DNA of 64,000 nucleotides from Sepiola atlantica (taxonomy: Eukaryota > Mollusca > Cephalopoda > Sepiida > Sepiolidae): the NCBI GenBank assembly GCA_963556195.1, contig OY744544.1, forward strand, positions 43,343,984 through 43,407,983, in the 5' to 3' direction. Position 1 is the stretch's first letter, and every line of letters starts with the position of its first letter. This document shows positions 45,100 to 56,879 of the stretch, in pieces. The position numbers and the translations under genes are program-made. The notes beneath the pieces are model-generated. The model was given only the letters and a program-made list of their open reading frames with translations, was not told the DNA's origin and did no database searches.

Positions 45100-45372
45100 T
45101 AACTGTCTTTAATATTTTGAATCTGTTGGCGACAACCTGTGTGTGAAAGTATGGCAAGAAGGGTGTACGACCATTACGTGTGTATGCTTTTTCTTACTTT
45201 CATCTATCTTCTCTTATTTTTTCTTTTCATTCCCTGCACAATTATCTTTCATTATTCATTTGCAATGCTTTCTCCGATATGAAAAAAATCTTTTTTTTTT
45301 GCTATTTGCTTTTTCCATATCTGAAGAAGAGATGATATACCGAAACATTATATGGAATAAATAAACACTTTC
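45100..45372 (+). mobile_element. Penelope-like 3' tail with hammerhead-like motif
   Basis: At 45313-45357 'ttccatat', CTGAAGA, a 14-base stretch, GAAAC and 'atatggaa' occur in that order. The outer 8-mers are perfectly complementary (helix I), and CTGANGA plus GAAA are the conserved core of a hammerhead ribozyme, which Penelope-like elements are known to carry. Helix II is not evident, so the motif is decayed. Upstream sequence is not coding. A LINE scrap (TFIPDLK) lies at 44995-45045. Confidence 0.45.
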
Positions 45373-45435
45373 ACACAAAAATATTTTCTAATCATCCGTA
45401 TACCATACTCTCGGATGCTCTCCTTTTATACATTA

Positions 45436-46500
45436 TATATACTAGCAATAATATGTTCCCTCTAGTCGCATACTTTTGCTAGTATCACGAACGAACATAT
45501 ACTTCATTGCCCCTATTAGCTGGAGCCATTCTAGCTAGAAAAATGAGACATTTTAAAGGGAGATAACTTGTCAGAGTTGCTTGCAAAATTGCGAGAGTTA
45601 TGCCCCCTTGGCTTCCAACAAGAGACATTCTGTGATTATGTTATCGTTTTAGCTCCCACTATAAATGTCAAATAATTAGTAAATCCTCTTCTTCCAATTG
45701 TAAAAAGTAAATAAATAATTCATTATTGACCATACTAATTTTTCTCATTCAAGTTATTTCTCATATTTTTGTTTGGTAACTCATATTTATATATGCAAAG
45801 TTACACCCATTAAATAACCACGACCCGGTCACTTCAAATGGTGACGAGCTTTTGAAATAAATAAAAAACTAAAAAGAAAAATCAACTGAACCGAGGAGGA
45901 AATAATGCATGGTAGGATAATATCATGACCAACGAACATATACTATACTATTCCGTTCTCCTAAAGGAAAAGGTAATGTCTGGGAAGAGTGTATTATTTA
46001 GCAGTGAAAGATAGTACATTAGTCAGAAATAGTATAGTAAACTGAATTGAGCATTAAAACATAATACAATAGTACACTTAATAGAAGTAATAGTATAGGT
46101 TCGGATTCAGACAGATACTAAATCTCCATTAGTAACAAGATTTATAGTCAAGAAATATTATTGATCCCTAAATCTAAAAGAAATGTGTTCTTTATATATT
46201 TTCATCTATTTCTGTATTTATGGTATATTTAAAAAAAACTCATATTCACCCCAAACAAGGCACATTTACACTGAGACGTAAGGGACTACTGTACACGAGG
46301 GACCATGCCTACAGGAACTCTCTAAGCAGGAATAAAACAAAATAACATTATATGAATAAAAAAAGACACTTATAATTTCCCAAGTATACATAGAATCATC
46401 CAAATATATAGAATCATCCAAAATAAAACCTTTGACCTGGGTCGATATTTTGGGAAAGTACCAATTGTCAGGAAAAAAACAACGTTTTTCTTTTAGCAGC
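45436..46500. other. no gene recognised
   Basis: 45440-45500 shares 'ccctctagtcgcatactttt' with 1372-1395. 46240-46310 repeats 'actcatattcaccccaaaca' and 'aggcacat(t)' from 35462-35490, part of a LINE tail. Otherwise AT-rich. Confidence 0.45.
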
Positions 46501-47129
46501 ATGCACTCAAGCTAACCCAAAGATATTAAAAGCTGTAAGAGAAAGGGAGACACCATCGCTCCACGCAAGCTAAATAAAAATTGTGTCACTCTAAGATCTG
46601 ACATCACATTACATATACTGAACGACGCTGAACTTCGAGATCTCAATACAATCAAATATGTGAAGTGCTTACTTGCAGATGTGGATGTATCTACACTCAT
46701 ACCGCAAAATAAAAACATCTTTTCTAAGCTAAACCACCTGAAAGACAACATGTATAAACATCTTTTCTTAGCAAACCCACCTGAAAGACAACACACCTAA
46801 ACAAACAATAAACACTAATAAAGACGCTTTTTAAATACAAAATAATAAAATAATAAAGTATTAAAAAATCCCCTCTTAAACAAATAATAACAACTAATAG
46901 TTTTTACAAACACAAATTAACGCTGCCTACCTTAAGCTGGTGCTTTGTACTTGTCCTGTTTTTTTCTCTGTATCTTTGGAAAACGAATCGATCTGCTTTG
47001 ACCAGTCGAATTTTGCCCCAGGCTCAGTATGACCAGATCGATGAAATTCCGATACCTTCAACAGACACTGTAATATATGGTTTTTAAATAAAAAAAATAA
47101 AATAAATTGCACACACAAGGTCAGACATT

Positions 47130-50100
47130 ATTTTTCTTACAGCATGCAAAAAATTAGACATCACACCCGACAGGCCTTAGGATTAAGAACAGCTTCCAGG
47201 GTACATTCAACACAAACCACAGATCCAAAGCACAACAAATATATGAGACTGTCTCCTCAAAATTACGAAACCTCGCTATAAAAACATCCTATGCAAAACA
47301 GAGAACACTTTCACACACATGCGACAAAAACAAATCGCACCTCTGTAATTTACTCACCCACACCACCTTCACAGAAACCTCCAGAGCTCTCAACACAATT
47401 TACTTCAGACACCTCTACCAATACCTTCAAGTCAAACAACGAAAACTGAACAAATTAATAAAAAATGACCACATTTTGAAACGCACATACAACCAACAGA
47501 ACCCATACACCCTGAATAGACTACTCAAACATCACAACATGTACCACATCCCCCAAAGAACCCAACACGCAAACATTGCTAACTTATCAGACTACCAACT
47601 ATCGGAAAACGAAACCACACTATTAACCAAAGAACTTTCATTCTGCCCATCCAAAAACCATAACCTAGTGGATCTATGCTATGACATGGAAGACTCCGTC
47701 AGAAGAATAAAACTTAAAAAATACTTCCATAATGACAACCAACCAGCAACCACCAACCTCACCTCAACCAAACAGGCAGGGACTTCAAAGGCTAAACATT
47801 GGGCACCCCCTGACGGACGCAACCCGACAATAGATGCACATAACAACACAGCTAAAAAAACACCTAGACAAGTTCATCAAAGACAACCTTCACAAAAACA
47901 CCTACTATAATATCACGAAAGACGAACAGCAGGTCATACAATCCCTACGAAACAACAAACTCATCACCATAAAACCAGCAGACAAGGGAGGCACAATCAC
48001 CATAATGAACACCAATGACTACATAACAGAAATAGACACACAACTAGCCAACGAAGAATTCTACAAAACACTCCCCACTGACCCCACACACACATTAAAA
48101 TCTAAACTTAACACCCTAATTGGCAATCTAGGCCAGGACACCAGAACCACCGTCAAAAACTTGATTCCAGAACACCCCAATCCAGCTATCTTCTACACCA
48201 TCCCCAAACTTCACAAACTCCCCAAAATTGTCAACAACTTACTCAACCACCTCCTACTCGACAACACCATGAACACCGAGACACTGATCAACGAACCCTA
48301 AAAAATATACGATCTAGCTAAGGCTCTCAAGGCATTACCACCCGGCCGACCCATCGTTTCGGGTATTGGAACCCTCACTGAAAACATCTCGGGATACATC
48401 GACAGCATTCTCAACCCGTTGTTGCCGAACATCCCCAGCTACCTTAAGAACACCACACACTTCCTACAGATTCTACACAGGATAGACAACTTACCCAACA
48501 ATGCAATTCTCATCACAATGAATGTATCCTCACTTTATTCCAACATTCCACATGAGGAGGGAATATCCGCATGCAGAAGTTTCTTACAGGCACAACACCT
48601 ACAAAACACCCACATTAACGATATATGCAACATCATACAATTTATTCTGACACACAACAACGTCACATTTAACAACCAACACTTCCTACAAGTAAATGGG
48701 AACTAAAATGGCTCTCAGCTATGCCAACATCTACATGCACACATTTGAATAAAAATACATACACACCTACCACCTCAGACCACTACACTACTACAGGTAC
48801 ATAGATGACATCTTCCTGATTTGACAACATGGAGAAGAGTCACTGATGGACTTTTACCGACACCTAAACAACTGTCACAACAGCATAAAATTCACAAATG
48901 AACACTCCACCACACACATCCCATTCTTAGAAGTCCTAGTACACATTACCAACAATCACATCACCACATCACTCTACACTAAACCCACCGACGGACACGG
49001 TTACCTAAACTTTGAGCTGCCACCCGTTAACCACAAAAAAATCAATCATATATAGTCAATGCCTACACATCAAATGAATCTGCTCGGACCTAACCGAGTA
49101 CGAAACACAGGTAGGTGTTTTAGCCTCCACAGGAAGTACCCCTTCAAAATAATAAAACAATCGATTAGGGAACCATCCAACACAAAGAGACAAAACCTAC
49201 TAACATACAATAACAGCAAAAAAGCACACTCACAAATACCAATGGTATTTGACTACAATCCCAACACCAACAAATTACACGCCCCTCTCAAAAACATATA
49301 CACACAGCTACAGAACGACCCTACGATTAATAAAATATACAAAAAAACACCTATCTGCGCAAAACGACAGCCCCCGAACTTACATTCTCTTCTCACATCA
49401 ACCAAGATACATCACACCCTCGCATCACAGGGAAACAACAAATATAACAGACCCAGATGCAAAATTTGCCAATACATCACAACCGACGACACATTCACAC
49501 CTCCAGGCACCAACATCAAATTTAGTCCCCCCCCTCTCACCTGTTATAACCCCAACGTAGTTTACTTATTATACTGCACCCGATGCACTAAAGGAAACTA
49601 TGTTGGGGAAACAAGCCTGGAGTTCCGCAAACGCTTCAACAACCACAAATGCACAATCAACAACAAGCTCAAAAAACACCCAGTAGCCGAACATTTTAAT
49701 CTCACAAACCACACCATAGACAACATGAAATGCATTCTCCTAGCCTCCAAATTCAAATAACAAAAACACAGAAGGAAATATGAGGCCAAACTTATCCTGA
49801 AACTAAACACGCACACATAAGGACTAAATAGAGATCTGGGACTTCTCAGCAAGTACACTTTTTACAAAAACACGAACTAACCAACAACATTTTCAAACAG
49901 TAGGTGGCATTCATTCATCTGCCTATCCCTTCTCTCTCTCACACACACACCCCCCTCTGCCTCTCTCCATATGTATGTGTGTACACGTATGCATACATAT
50001 GCCTACACACATAAATGGGTGTGTGCACATACGCCTTTGTGGGTGTGCGTGTACGCATGTATATGCCTATATACATATAACTGTCTATGCCTCCCCCTCT

Positions 50101-50640
50101 CTCCACATGAATGCGTGTGTGTGTGCGTGGACATATTTTATTTCTTATTTTCATTCACTTTTATTCATTTTTCATTTTTTTTATTCTTTCATGTTTCAAA
50201 GTTCATGCACATCCCTACTCTAATTTTAAATTACTCCAGCCAATTTGTCTGACCACCCTAATCTTTCTTCTCCCCTCTCTCTCCCCTGCTATGTATTTGT
50301 ATGGAGATATACCTGTGCGCGCATGTGTGTGTGTGAGTTGATGGGCGCGGGGTCAGTGTGCCGGTGTGTTTGTGTGTATGCGTGGCATATTTTTATCTGC
50401 TTATCCATCTGTTCACACCCTCATGCCAGGTCACACACGGAATAAATTTATGGTCTACTCAACCATAGAGACAGACACCTGCTTGATCAACATTTCACTT
50501 TTTTCCCCTTTTTTTCTCTCCTACTGCCACCACCCACCTCCCACCTCCCATCATGCACCCACAATTCTTCAGTACACTGACGAAGGCCGAAGGATTACGG
50601 CCGAAAATTTTGTTCTCCTTTCTTGGAGCAAAAACTTTTT
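47130..50640 (+). mobile_element. Penelope-like retroelement, RT plus GIY-YIG
   Basis: Plus-strand PLE at least 2.7 kb of coding plus a long 3' UTR. An N-terminal domain (47476-47910) leads into RT motifs TIKPADKGGTITIM (47967), FYTIPKLHK (48190), RPIVSGIGTLTENI (48346), ITMNVSSLYSNIPHEEG (48510), a frameshifted GTKMALSYANIYM (48700), YRYIDDIF (48792-48815) and PFLEVLVHI. The GIY-YIG endonuclease follows. A CTGACGA-hairpin-GAAA core at 50577-50606 near the end resembles a hammerhead ribozyme. 46500-47130 may be its 5' UTR. High C and A with few G on the plus strand distinguishes it from neighbours. Confidence 0.85.
47476..49760 (+). pseudogene. Penelope-like polyprotein, RT/GIY-YIG, broken
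   Basis: Readable in at least five successive pieces (47476-47910, 47834-48301, 48419-48706, 48846-49055, 49059-49760). Inactivating changes include an in-frame stop at 48299, a stop replacing Trp after YIDDIFLI (48822), and frameshifts near 47850 and 48700. The last piece (233 codons) is intact through a CKIC..TCYNP zinc-like cluster, VVYLLYCTRC and NYVGETSLEFRKRFNNHKC, the GIY-YIG core with its Arg and His. Catalytic RT aspartates (YIDD) are kept. Confidence 0.85.
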
Positions 50641-50729
50641 TCTATAGAAGGGAAAATTGATATTCCTAACGTCAAAATATAGAAAATAAATTGTGAAAAT
50701 ACATAAAAATATATTTTTCGCATTGATTT

Positions 50730-50733
<4 letters not shown>

Positions 50734-50762
<29 letters not shown>
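50734..50762. repeat. (CA)n microsatellite
   Basis: About 14 CA units directly before a TA-rich target of the following MITE. Confidence 0.97.
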
Positions 50763-50767
<5 letters not shown>

Positions 50768-51324
50768 CAGGGTGTCCCAAAATAATGTATACATCGTTTG
50801 AATCGTTATAACTCGTTCAATTTACCGAGTTTGATTTGCAAACAAAATTGATAAAAGAGTAGAACAGTAAGATACACATTTAAAAATACTGAAAGTAAAA
50901 TTAACAAAAACATAGAAAATTAACTTTTAATAAACGTAAAGGCTACAATGTTTAAAGCAAGAAACCTGAAGTAATTGCAAACAAATGGGAGTAGTAATTG
51001 TAGTAGAATGTGCTCAAATACCGGAGTAAATGTCGCAGGACGTTTGTAGGTACAATTCTTCACGTCTTCACTATATGGAAAGTGTATTGAGCAGAACGGG
51101 TTGAGGTTAGGATGAGGGTTCATTTTATGAACATTCTGAAATTACCCTAAGTAGCCTTTATCTTTGTTAAAAGTTAATTTTCTATGTTTTTGTTAATTTT
51201 ACTGTCAGTATTTTTAAATGAATATTCTTACTCAATCTTGTTTATCAATCTTGCAAATAAAAATCAGTAAATTGAACGACTTATAACAATTCAAAGGGTG
51301 TATACATTATTTTGGGACACCCTG
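50768..51324. mobile_element. TA-flanked MITE with about 185-bp inverted arms
   Basis: Ends CAGGGTGTCCCAAAATAATG and its reverse complement at 51305-51324, flanked by TA at 50766-50767 and 51325-51326. Complementarity continues inward: 'cgtttgaatcgttataactc' with its partner near 51285, and 'gaaaattaacttttaataaa' with 'ttaaaagttaattttc' near 51170, to about 50950 and 51140. The spacer of about 190 bp has no coding. A mariner/Tc1-type MITE mobilised in trans. Confidence 0.92.
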
Positions 51325-51359
51325 TATATATATATATATATATATATAATTTCTTAGCC

Positions 51360-52560
51360 TGACTAAATCAAAACACAATTCCAACCAAAAACCAACTGAC
51401 CATGAGATGCCCCCAAAACCAACTAACTACCTCTGCCGCTCCCCGCTGGAATATATATATAGATACCAGTGGGATCACACCAGAAAAAAAACATTTGCGA
51501 TAATGGCCAGCTTTATCTAGGAATATAAAAAAATCTACTGCCTAGGTGTTCCGTATCTGGGCAGCCATTAAATTTGTGAGAGCCTGAGTAGTTCATAATC
51601 ACAGCAGAGAACCTTGTATCTGTAGAACCATTTTTTTTTCAAGTGAACAAATCGAATTCTTGGTGGTCAAATCTTTTCTTAGTTAAATATTTCTCACTCG
51701 CAGCAAATCTGTTATTCGCATGCAACCCACTAAACATGCCGTATTCCACATGTTTACAGTTACCATTGAAAAATATGAAATACACTTATCCAAGTCCTAA
51801 ATATTTCATCAGATAAACTCTCAAACATGTGAATTAATTTTCACCATTTTTTATAAATTCATCCAGTTTATTTTTTCAGTGGGGAAAATCCATCAACCTT
51901 CATTCTATTTCGTAAGGTAAATAATTAATAAACAAAAAAATGTATTGGGGGTGGGATATATGCTAATTTTAGGTACGTGCAAAATCAATGTCCGATTCCC
52001 AAAATTAAAAAAACATTTTGACCCCCCCCCCCCCTTCACTTAAAAATACACTAAAATTCAGGAAATCAACTGATTTTACTGAAATTTTCAATATTTATTA
52101 ATCAACAATCACGGAATATAATGAAACCATTATTTTTTTTAAAATCTTAGTGAAAATGTATTATTTTTTAAAAAGAAAATACACCTTTACTAAAGTTATA
52201 TTTTTATATATTAATAAAAAATAATACATGATTTTTTAAATGTTGTGTTCAGGATCGAGGGTCGTTCCCCCGATTATAAGCGTGTATGTTAAATCAAGCA
52301 ATGTTGCATGCAAAGACAGAGTAATAATTAACAAACAAGATGAGGTAGTTCAAATAAGGTTTATTGAACGTGTGTGTAATGGGGAACGATGAGGTGTGTG
52401 GTGTGTGTATGTGTGTCGATGGAAAAACAGTTCTTGAAAAGGTATAAGAAGAAATGAATCCGGGGTGGGGAAAGTCTTTGAAAGCCGTACACAAAGAAAA
52501 TGAGTTGAGAACTCTTACTGTTGTTTGACCACATGTTGACGGAAGAAACGTGTGTTGGTA
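51360..52560. other. no gene recognised
   Basis: AT-rich with a C-run (52022-52034). 52240-52500 is less AT-rich and together with 52560-52980 may be one unclassified element. 66-codon minus frame at 52494-52294 is not distinctive. Confidence 0.4.
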
Positions 52561-52567
52561 GTTGTTA

Positions 52568-52860
52568 TGCCGAGGCCAGTTGAAGAGAAAAGCGTGAGGC
52601 GAAGCGCTAGTGTATTAGCGTCGTTCTGCCGAGGCCAATTGAAAAGAGAAGAGAGAGAGAGAGACGGAGCGCTGTGTCAGCGTCGTTCTGCCGAGGCCGG
52701 TTGAGTAAAGAAGAGAGAGTGAAAAGGAGCGCTAGTGTCAGCGTCGTTCTGCCGAGGCCAGTTGAAAAGACAAGAGAAAGTGAAACGGAGCGCTAGTATC
52801 AGCGTCGTTCTGCCGAGGCCGGTTGAGTAAAGAAGAGGGTGATTTTCCGTTTGCAACGGT
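52568..52860. repeat. 60-bp minisatellite, five copies
   Basis: 'tgccgaggcc' recurs at 52568, 52627, 52689, 52750 and 52811 (spacing 59-62), each followed by '(a/g)gttga(a/g)' and purine-rich 'aagagagag', then 'gagcgctagtgtcagcgtcg'. GC-rich and CpG-bearing against an AT-rich background. Confidence 0.92.
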
Positions 52861-52984
52861 TTTTATAGTCAGAAGGGCAGATAACTCTGGTGTCGCTTTT
52901 TAGCGCCACCTGTCGGTGAAAAAGCGACACCTAACGGCCAGTTATGTTTTGAAAGGAGGAGGTAACTGCTACAGTTGCTTATGT

Positions 52985-54750
52985 AAATAAAGCATCGTAG
53001 ATGTTAACAATTAAATTTTCTTTTCAAAATATTTCGTATATATTACGAAAAAGGCCCGTAAATACCGTGTTAATAAAATCACTATAACTCGAAGAAAAAT
53101 TAATTTTTTGAATTAGCGATATTATTATTGAATAAAGCATTGTTTAATCAATATTTTCCCCAAAAAAATAATATAATTGCAAAAAATATTTCATGTGATT
53201 TTAATGACTAGAGTTTTTGGAAAAATAAAAAATGCGACATAATTATATTTCCCTTTCATACATGAACGTGGCATCATCAGCGCAAGAAAAAAATTTTTAT
53301 AATCTTGAAAATAAACCAAAAATTGACAAATTTGAGATCCAGGAACTTAACGAAAAAAAGACTTTAAAAAATTGAATAATTTCTACTAACGAATAATAAC
53401 CAGGTGGGATTAGCCTTCCAACAATCACTTTTACACCGCACTCAAATTTATTTTTTAGAGATTCAACAATTTCGTTTATTTCACAATTCATCGTCAATTA
53501 TTTGGAAAGATTTGTATTTGTTTTGTCTTTTTTTTCATTAATAAATATTTAAGTTAAAAACAATTATTTATTAATAAATAAAGAGAATTCAAACATGACA
53601 TTTTCTTTCAAAATTGAATTCTGTTTATCAATAAATAACTGTTTTAACTTTTTTTTTCAATTAATAAATTGTCAGTGTAGTCATTGACTTTAATTTACTT
53701 TTTCACACTTAAAATAAAAAATAAAAACACTTTATTTTTAAAAGAATCGATGTAATTTATCGTTACGACACGTTAAGAATAAATCGAGTAACTAAAGTTT
53801 TAAATCATGTAAAAAAAAAATGATAAAATTGACGCAGTTCGTAACGTAAAAATATTTTTAACATTTAAAAAATAGTTTTATTTCAAATTCTAAAGAAAAA
53901 ACATTGGTAAACAGACATCATCAATAATTTCAGAGTATTACGAAATTAAAAACTGAACCTTTTCAGTTAAAAATAAAATAAGATCTTAAATTGCGTACAC
54001 TCACAAATAATTAAATAAGCATTTCCTTTTTTTATTATAACAAAATAAGGGTACTTAAATTTGTTTATAACCTTAAAAAGAATAAAGAAATTAATGGATA
54101 ATAATTTTTCAACTTCTATAAACTATTATTACATTTTTATATATAAAGTTAAAAATGATAAATTATGACATTTTTGTCTTCCATATATTTTGCAGAGCGA
54201 TAGTCAATTTGTAAACAAAGCCCTTTTCCGGTGAAGTTATGGCGGATTTTACTCATTTATCACATTTGAAGGGATAATTTTGCTAATTTTTAGTCAAACG
54301 TGGGATTTTTTTTTTAATTCAGTGTCTTATGACTTTAATTTAATAATTAGCTTTGAAATAGTTCCCAAAAACTTATATTTATCTTTTAAGGGATTTTTAC
54401 AAGTAATTTTTTCAAAGTTCAAAATTCATTGAATTTTGGGGGTTTTTGACTGTCGTAATTACATATTTTATTATAATTTATTTTTCACACGTAAATATGC
54501 AGTTTTTTTCGTTTAGAGATTAAGTTTAGGCTTTTATCTGTCAAACACAATCAAAGTTTACACGGAAACTAATTAAATAATTAATGATAAGCGCTTTTTA
54601 ATAAGCATAGTCCGTACAAGAAGCCGCCATTTTTGCACATACCTACTAATTGTTAATACGGAAGACTATTATGTTTATAAGTGACTACGATTGAGTCACG
54701 TGAGCCAAAATGCTGGCGCCAGAGGCTGAGCGGCGGTGGGTAAAAATTCT
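52985..54750. other. very AT-rich, no gene
   Basis: Homopolymer-rich AT sequence with inverted oligo blocks around 53540-53650 ('ataaatatttaagttaaaac' and 'gttttaac' types). No coding frame of interest. Confidence 0.5.
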
Positions 54751-54755
54751 GCCGA

Positions 54756-54914
54756 TTAAAAATAAAAATCAGCTATATCATATTTTGCCGATCCGCCATT
54801 CATTTATTACTTGTTTAAAGGACACACTAACTTATCTCCCGCTGCTTTACGGGTATTTCGCTCGTATCAATGGCGGATCGGCAAAATACGATAAAACTAA
54901 TTTTTAGTTTTAAT
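54756..54914. repeat. inverted repeat with 46-bp arms
   Basis: 'tattttgccgatccgccatt' (54782-54801) pairs with 'aatggcggatcggcaaaata' (54868-54887), and pairing continues outward through 'aaaaataaaaatcagctata'. Spacer 66 bp. Hairpin or MITE remnant. Confidence 0.88.
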
Positions 54915-55569
54915 TAGAATTCTAATCGATAATGTTTCCTAATTTTTGGTGTAGATACTTATTTTTACCTGATACGTAAATATATCAAGGAGTTTTCCTG
55001 TTAATTTATTTGAAACTGCAATTTTCGCCTGTGTAACTGCGTTTTTCATGTGCACCAAGTTTTAATTTAATTTTAATACGCTAAGACATTTTATGTCCGT
55101 ACGTACGTAATCACCTTTTACACATATTAAATCAAATGAGATCGTCCGATCAGTAAAGATGGTGATTGATGACTAGTCTGCTGATGTTACTTAGGTAAAA
55201 AAAAAAAAATCAGACTTTACCCAATTTAAAATGAATGCTCCCAAATCAAATTATGTCGTCCCGTCGACTAAAACAGTACACTTTTAAATAAACACATTTC
55301 AAAAAGTGACATTCGTTTTATTGATTTGACGATTATTTTTACGGTTAAGAAGAGAGAATTAAAAAAAAATTTAAATTGCTCCAATTTTAAATAAATACAT
55401 AAAGAGATGGTGGGAATGGTATATTCAATATTTCTACAATCGGAAAGCATGTTTGTATTAAAAGACATATATTTGTTTTATTTATTTAAAGAATATTTAG
55501 CTGTTGATCTCATTGAGGGGGTTGACGTGTGAATCCGAATTAACTCTTTAGTGTCGAAGTTCCTTCAAT

Positions 55570-55702
55570 ATCGTAAAAGTCTGTCCATATCCACTACTGT
55601 AAGTGGAAAAACTGTACTTGAAATATCTAACTCGTAAGAGAGTCTGTCGATATACCACTATAAGTGTAAAAACTGAATTTGAAATGTCCGACTCGCAAGA
55701 GT
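55570..55702. repeat. 61-bp tandem duplication
   Basis: 'cgtaa(a)ag', 'gtctgtc(c/g)atat', 'actgtaagtg-aaaaactg', 'gaaatatctaact' then the same order again to 'gaaatgtccgact'. Followed by a GC-richer stretch 55690-55870 without recognised coding. Confidence 0.82.
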
Positions 55703-56639
55703 CTGGGGGCCGCCGCCACTGTTCACACTCTGTTGGCCCTGAAAAAAAAAGGCAGAACCTAGATATAAGTCTTTGTACTACCTCTTCTCCCTTAACCAAA
55801 AATGGCCTCGTCCAACTTTGCTCCGTTGGGTATCATATTCCCCCCTCCTGAAGGCCTCACCCACTCAATAGGCTCGACCGTCTATATATATTTTTACAAC
55901 CTTTTAAAGGAAATACAGTTGGGAAATTAGTCAAAAACAATTTATTTTGCTTTACTTGTTAATTTCTGACCTATTTGCATTAAAAAAATATTTAATATTT
56001 AATAGAAGTTATCAGCCTTTTAAGTTCGTGTAAATACACTAAACACTCAAATTGAATAGATTAATCTTAAGAATGGATCCGTGCCTGTTTATGTTTGCCA
56101 CAGTTCAAAATAGGGGCAATGAGCTCCAATCTCTGGTTCCTTCTTGTAATACATTCACAGTAAGAACACGTAATTTCTACCACAACGGAAAAGAAATTTC
56201 CTTTCTTCTTCCATGTGCCTAGCGCCAAGCACAATTTTCATAAACATCGCTTCTTGCTTGTAGAGCACATTACCACGGGACTACTTCCCTGCTGATTACA
56301 ACAGGGTCGTCTTCAACCGCCCTCATACATAATTAAATTTGATTAATTCTACTCCATCGTTTTCGGTTGTCTCATATATTCTTTATCATTCAACTAACAA
56401 TCTATCCGTCTCATTCACTCCTATTCTTGAAAAAAGCAACAACAATTGTTTGCCGGTGAAACAAAGAAAGAACAGTACAATATTTTTTTTTAAAGTAAGG
56501 GATACTTGATATAGCAAGATAAAGGATAGCAGCTTACCTTAAGTTAGGTTTATCCTCTAGTGTCATGGCTCCGTGCGTCAGTGTGAAAACCTGTTGGGCG
56601 GATTCTTTTAATCAAGTTCAAACAGTGGTTGGAGGGGGG

Positions 56640-56815
56640 GGGGGAAGAAGAAGAAAAAAATTAGTTGAGGTAGAGAGGAGGAGAAGAAGAAGGGCAGTTG
56701 GGGTAGAGAGGGAGGGGCGAAGAAGAAGGGCAGTTGAGGTAGAGAGGGGGCGAAAAAGAAGAAGGGCAGTGTAGGTAGAGAGGAAGAGACGAAGAAAAAG
56801 CTGAAGACGATTGAG

Positions 56816-56868
<53 letters not shown>
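56640..56868. repeat. purine-rich 36-bp repeats and (GA)n tract
   Basis: Units '(g/t)gaggtagagagg(a/g)gg', 'gaagaagaagggcagtt' repeat about four times from 56664, followed by (GA)n at 56818-56867. One strand is almost pure purine, so triplex (H-DNA) formation is possible. The R/E-rich and S/L/P-rich frames are artefacts. Confidence 0.92.
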
Positions 56869-56879
56869 GAACAATACAT

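Noticed and set aside
49939..50450. Overlapping Cys/Tyr/Thr-rich frames on both strands
   Set aside because: They arise from a GT/CA-rich low-complexity 3' UTR of the Penelope-like element.
56565..56774. Arg/Glu-rich frame as a gene
   Set aside because: Explained by the purine-rich minisatellite.
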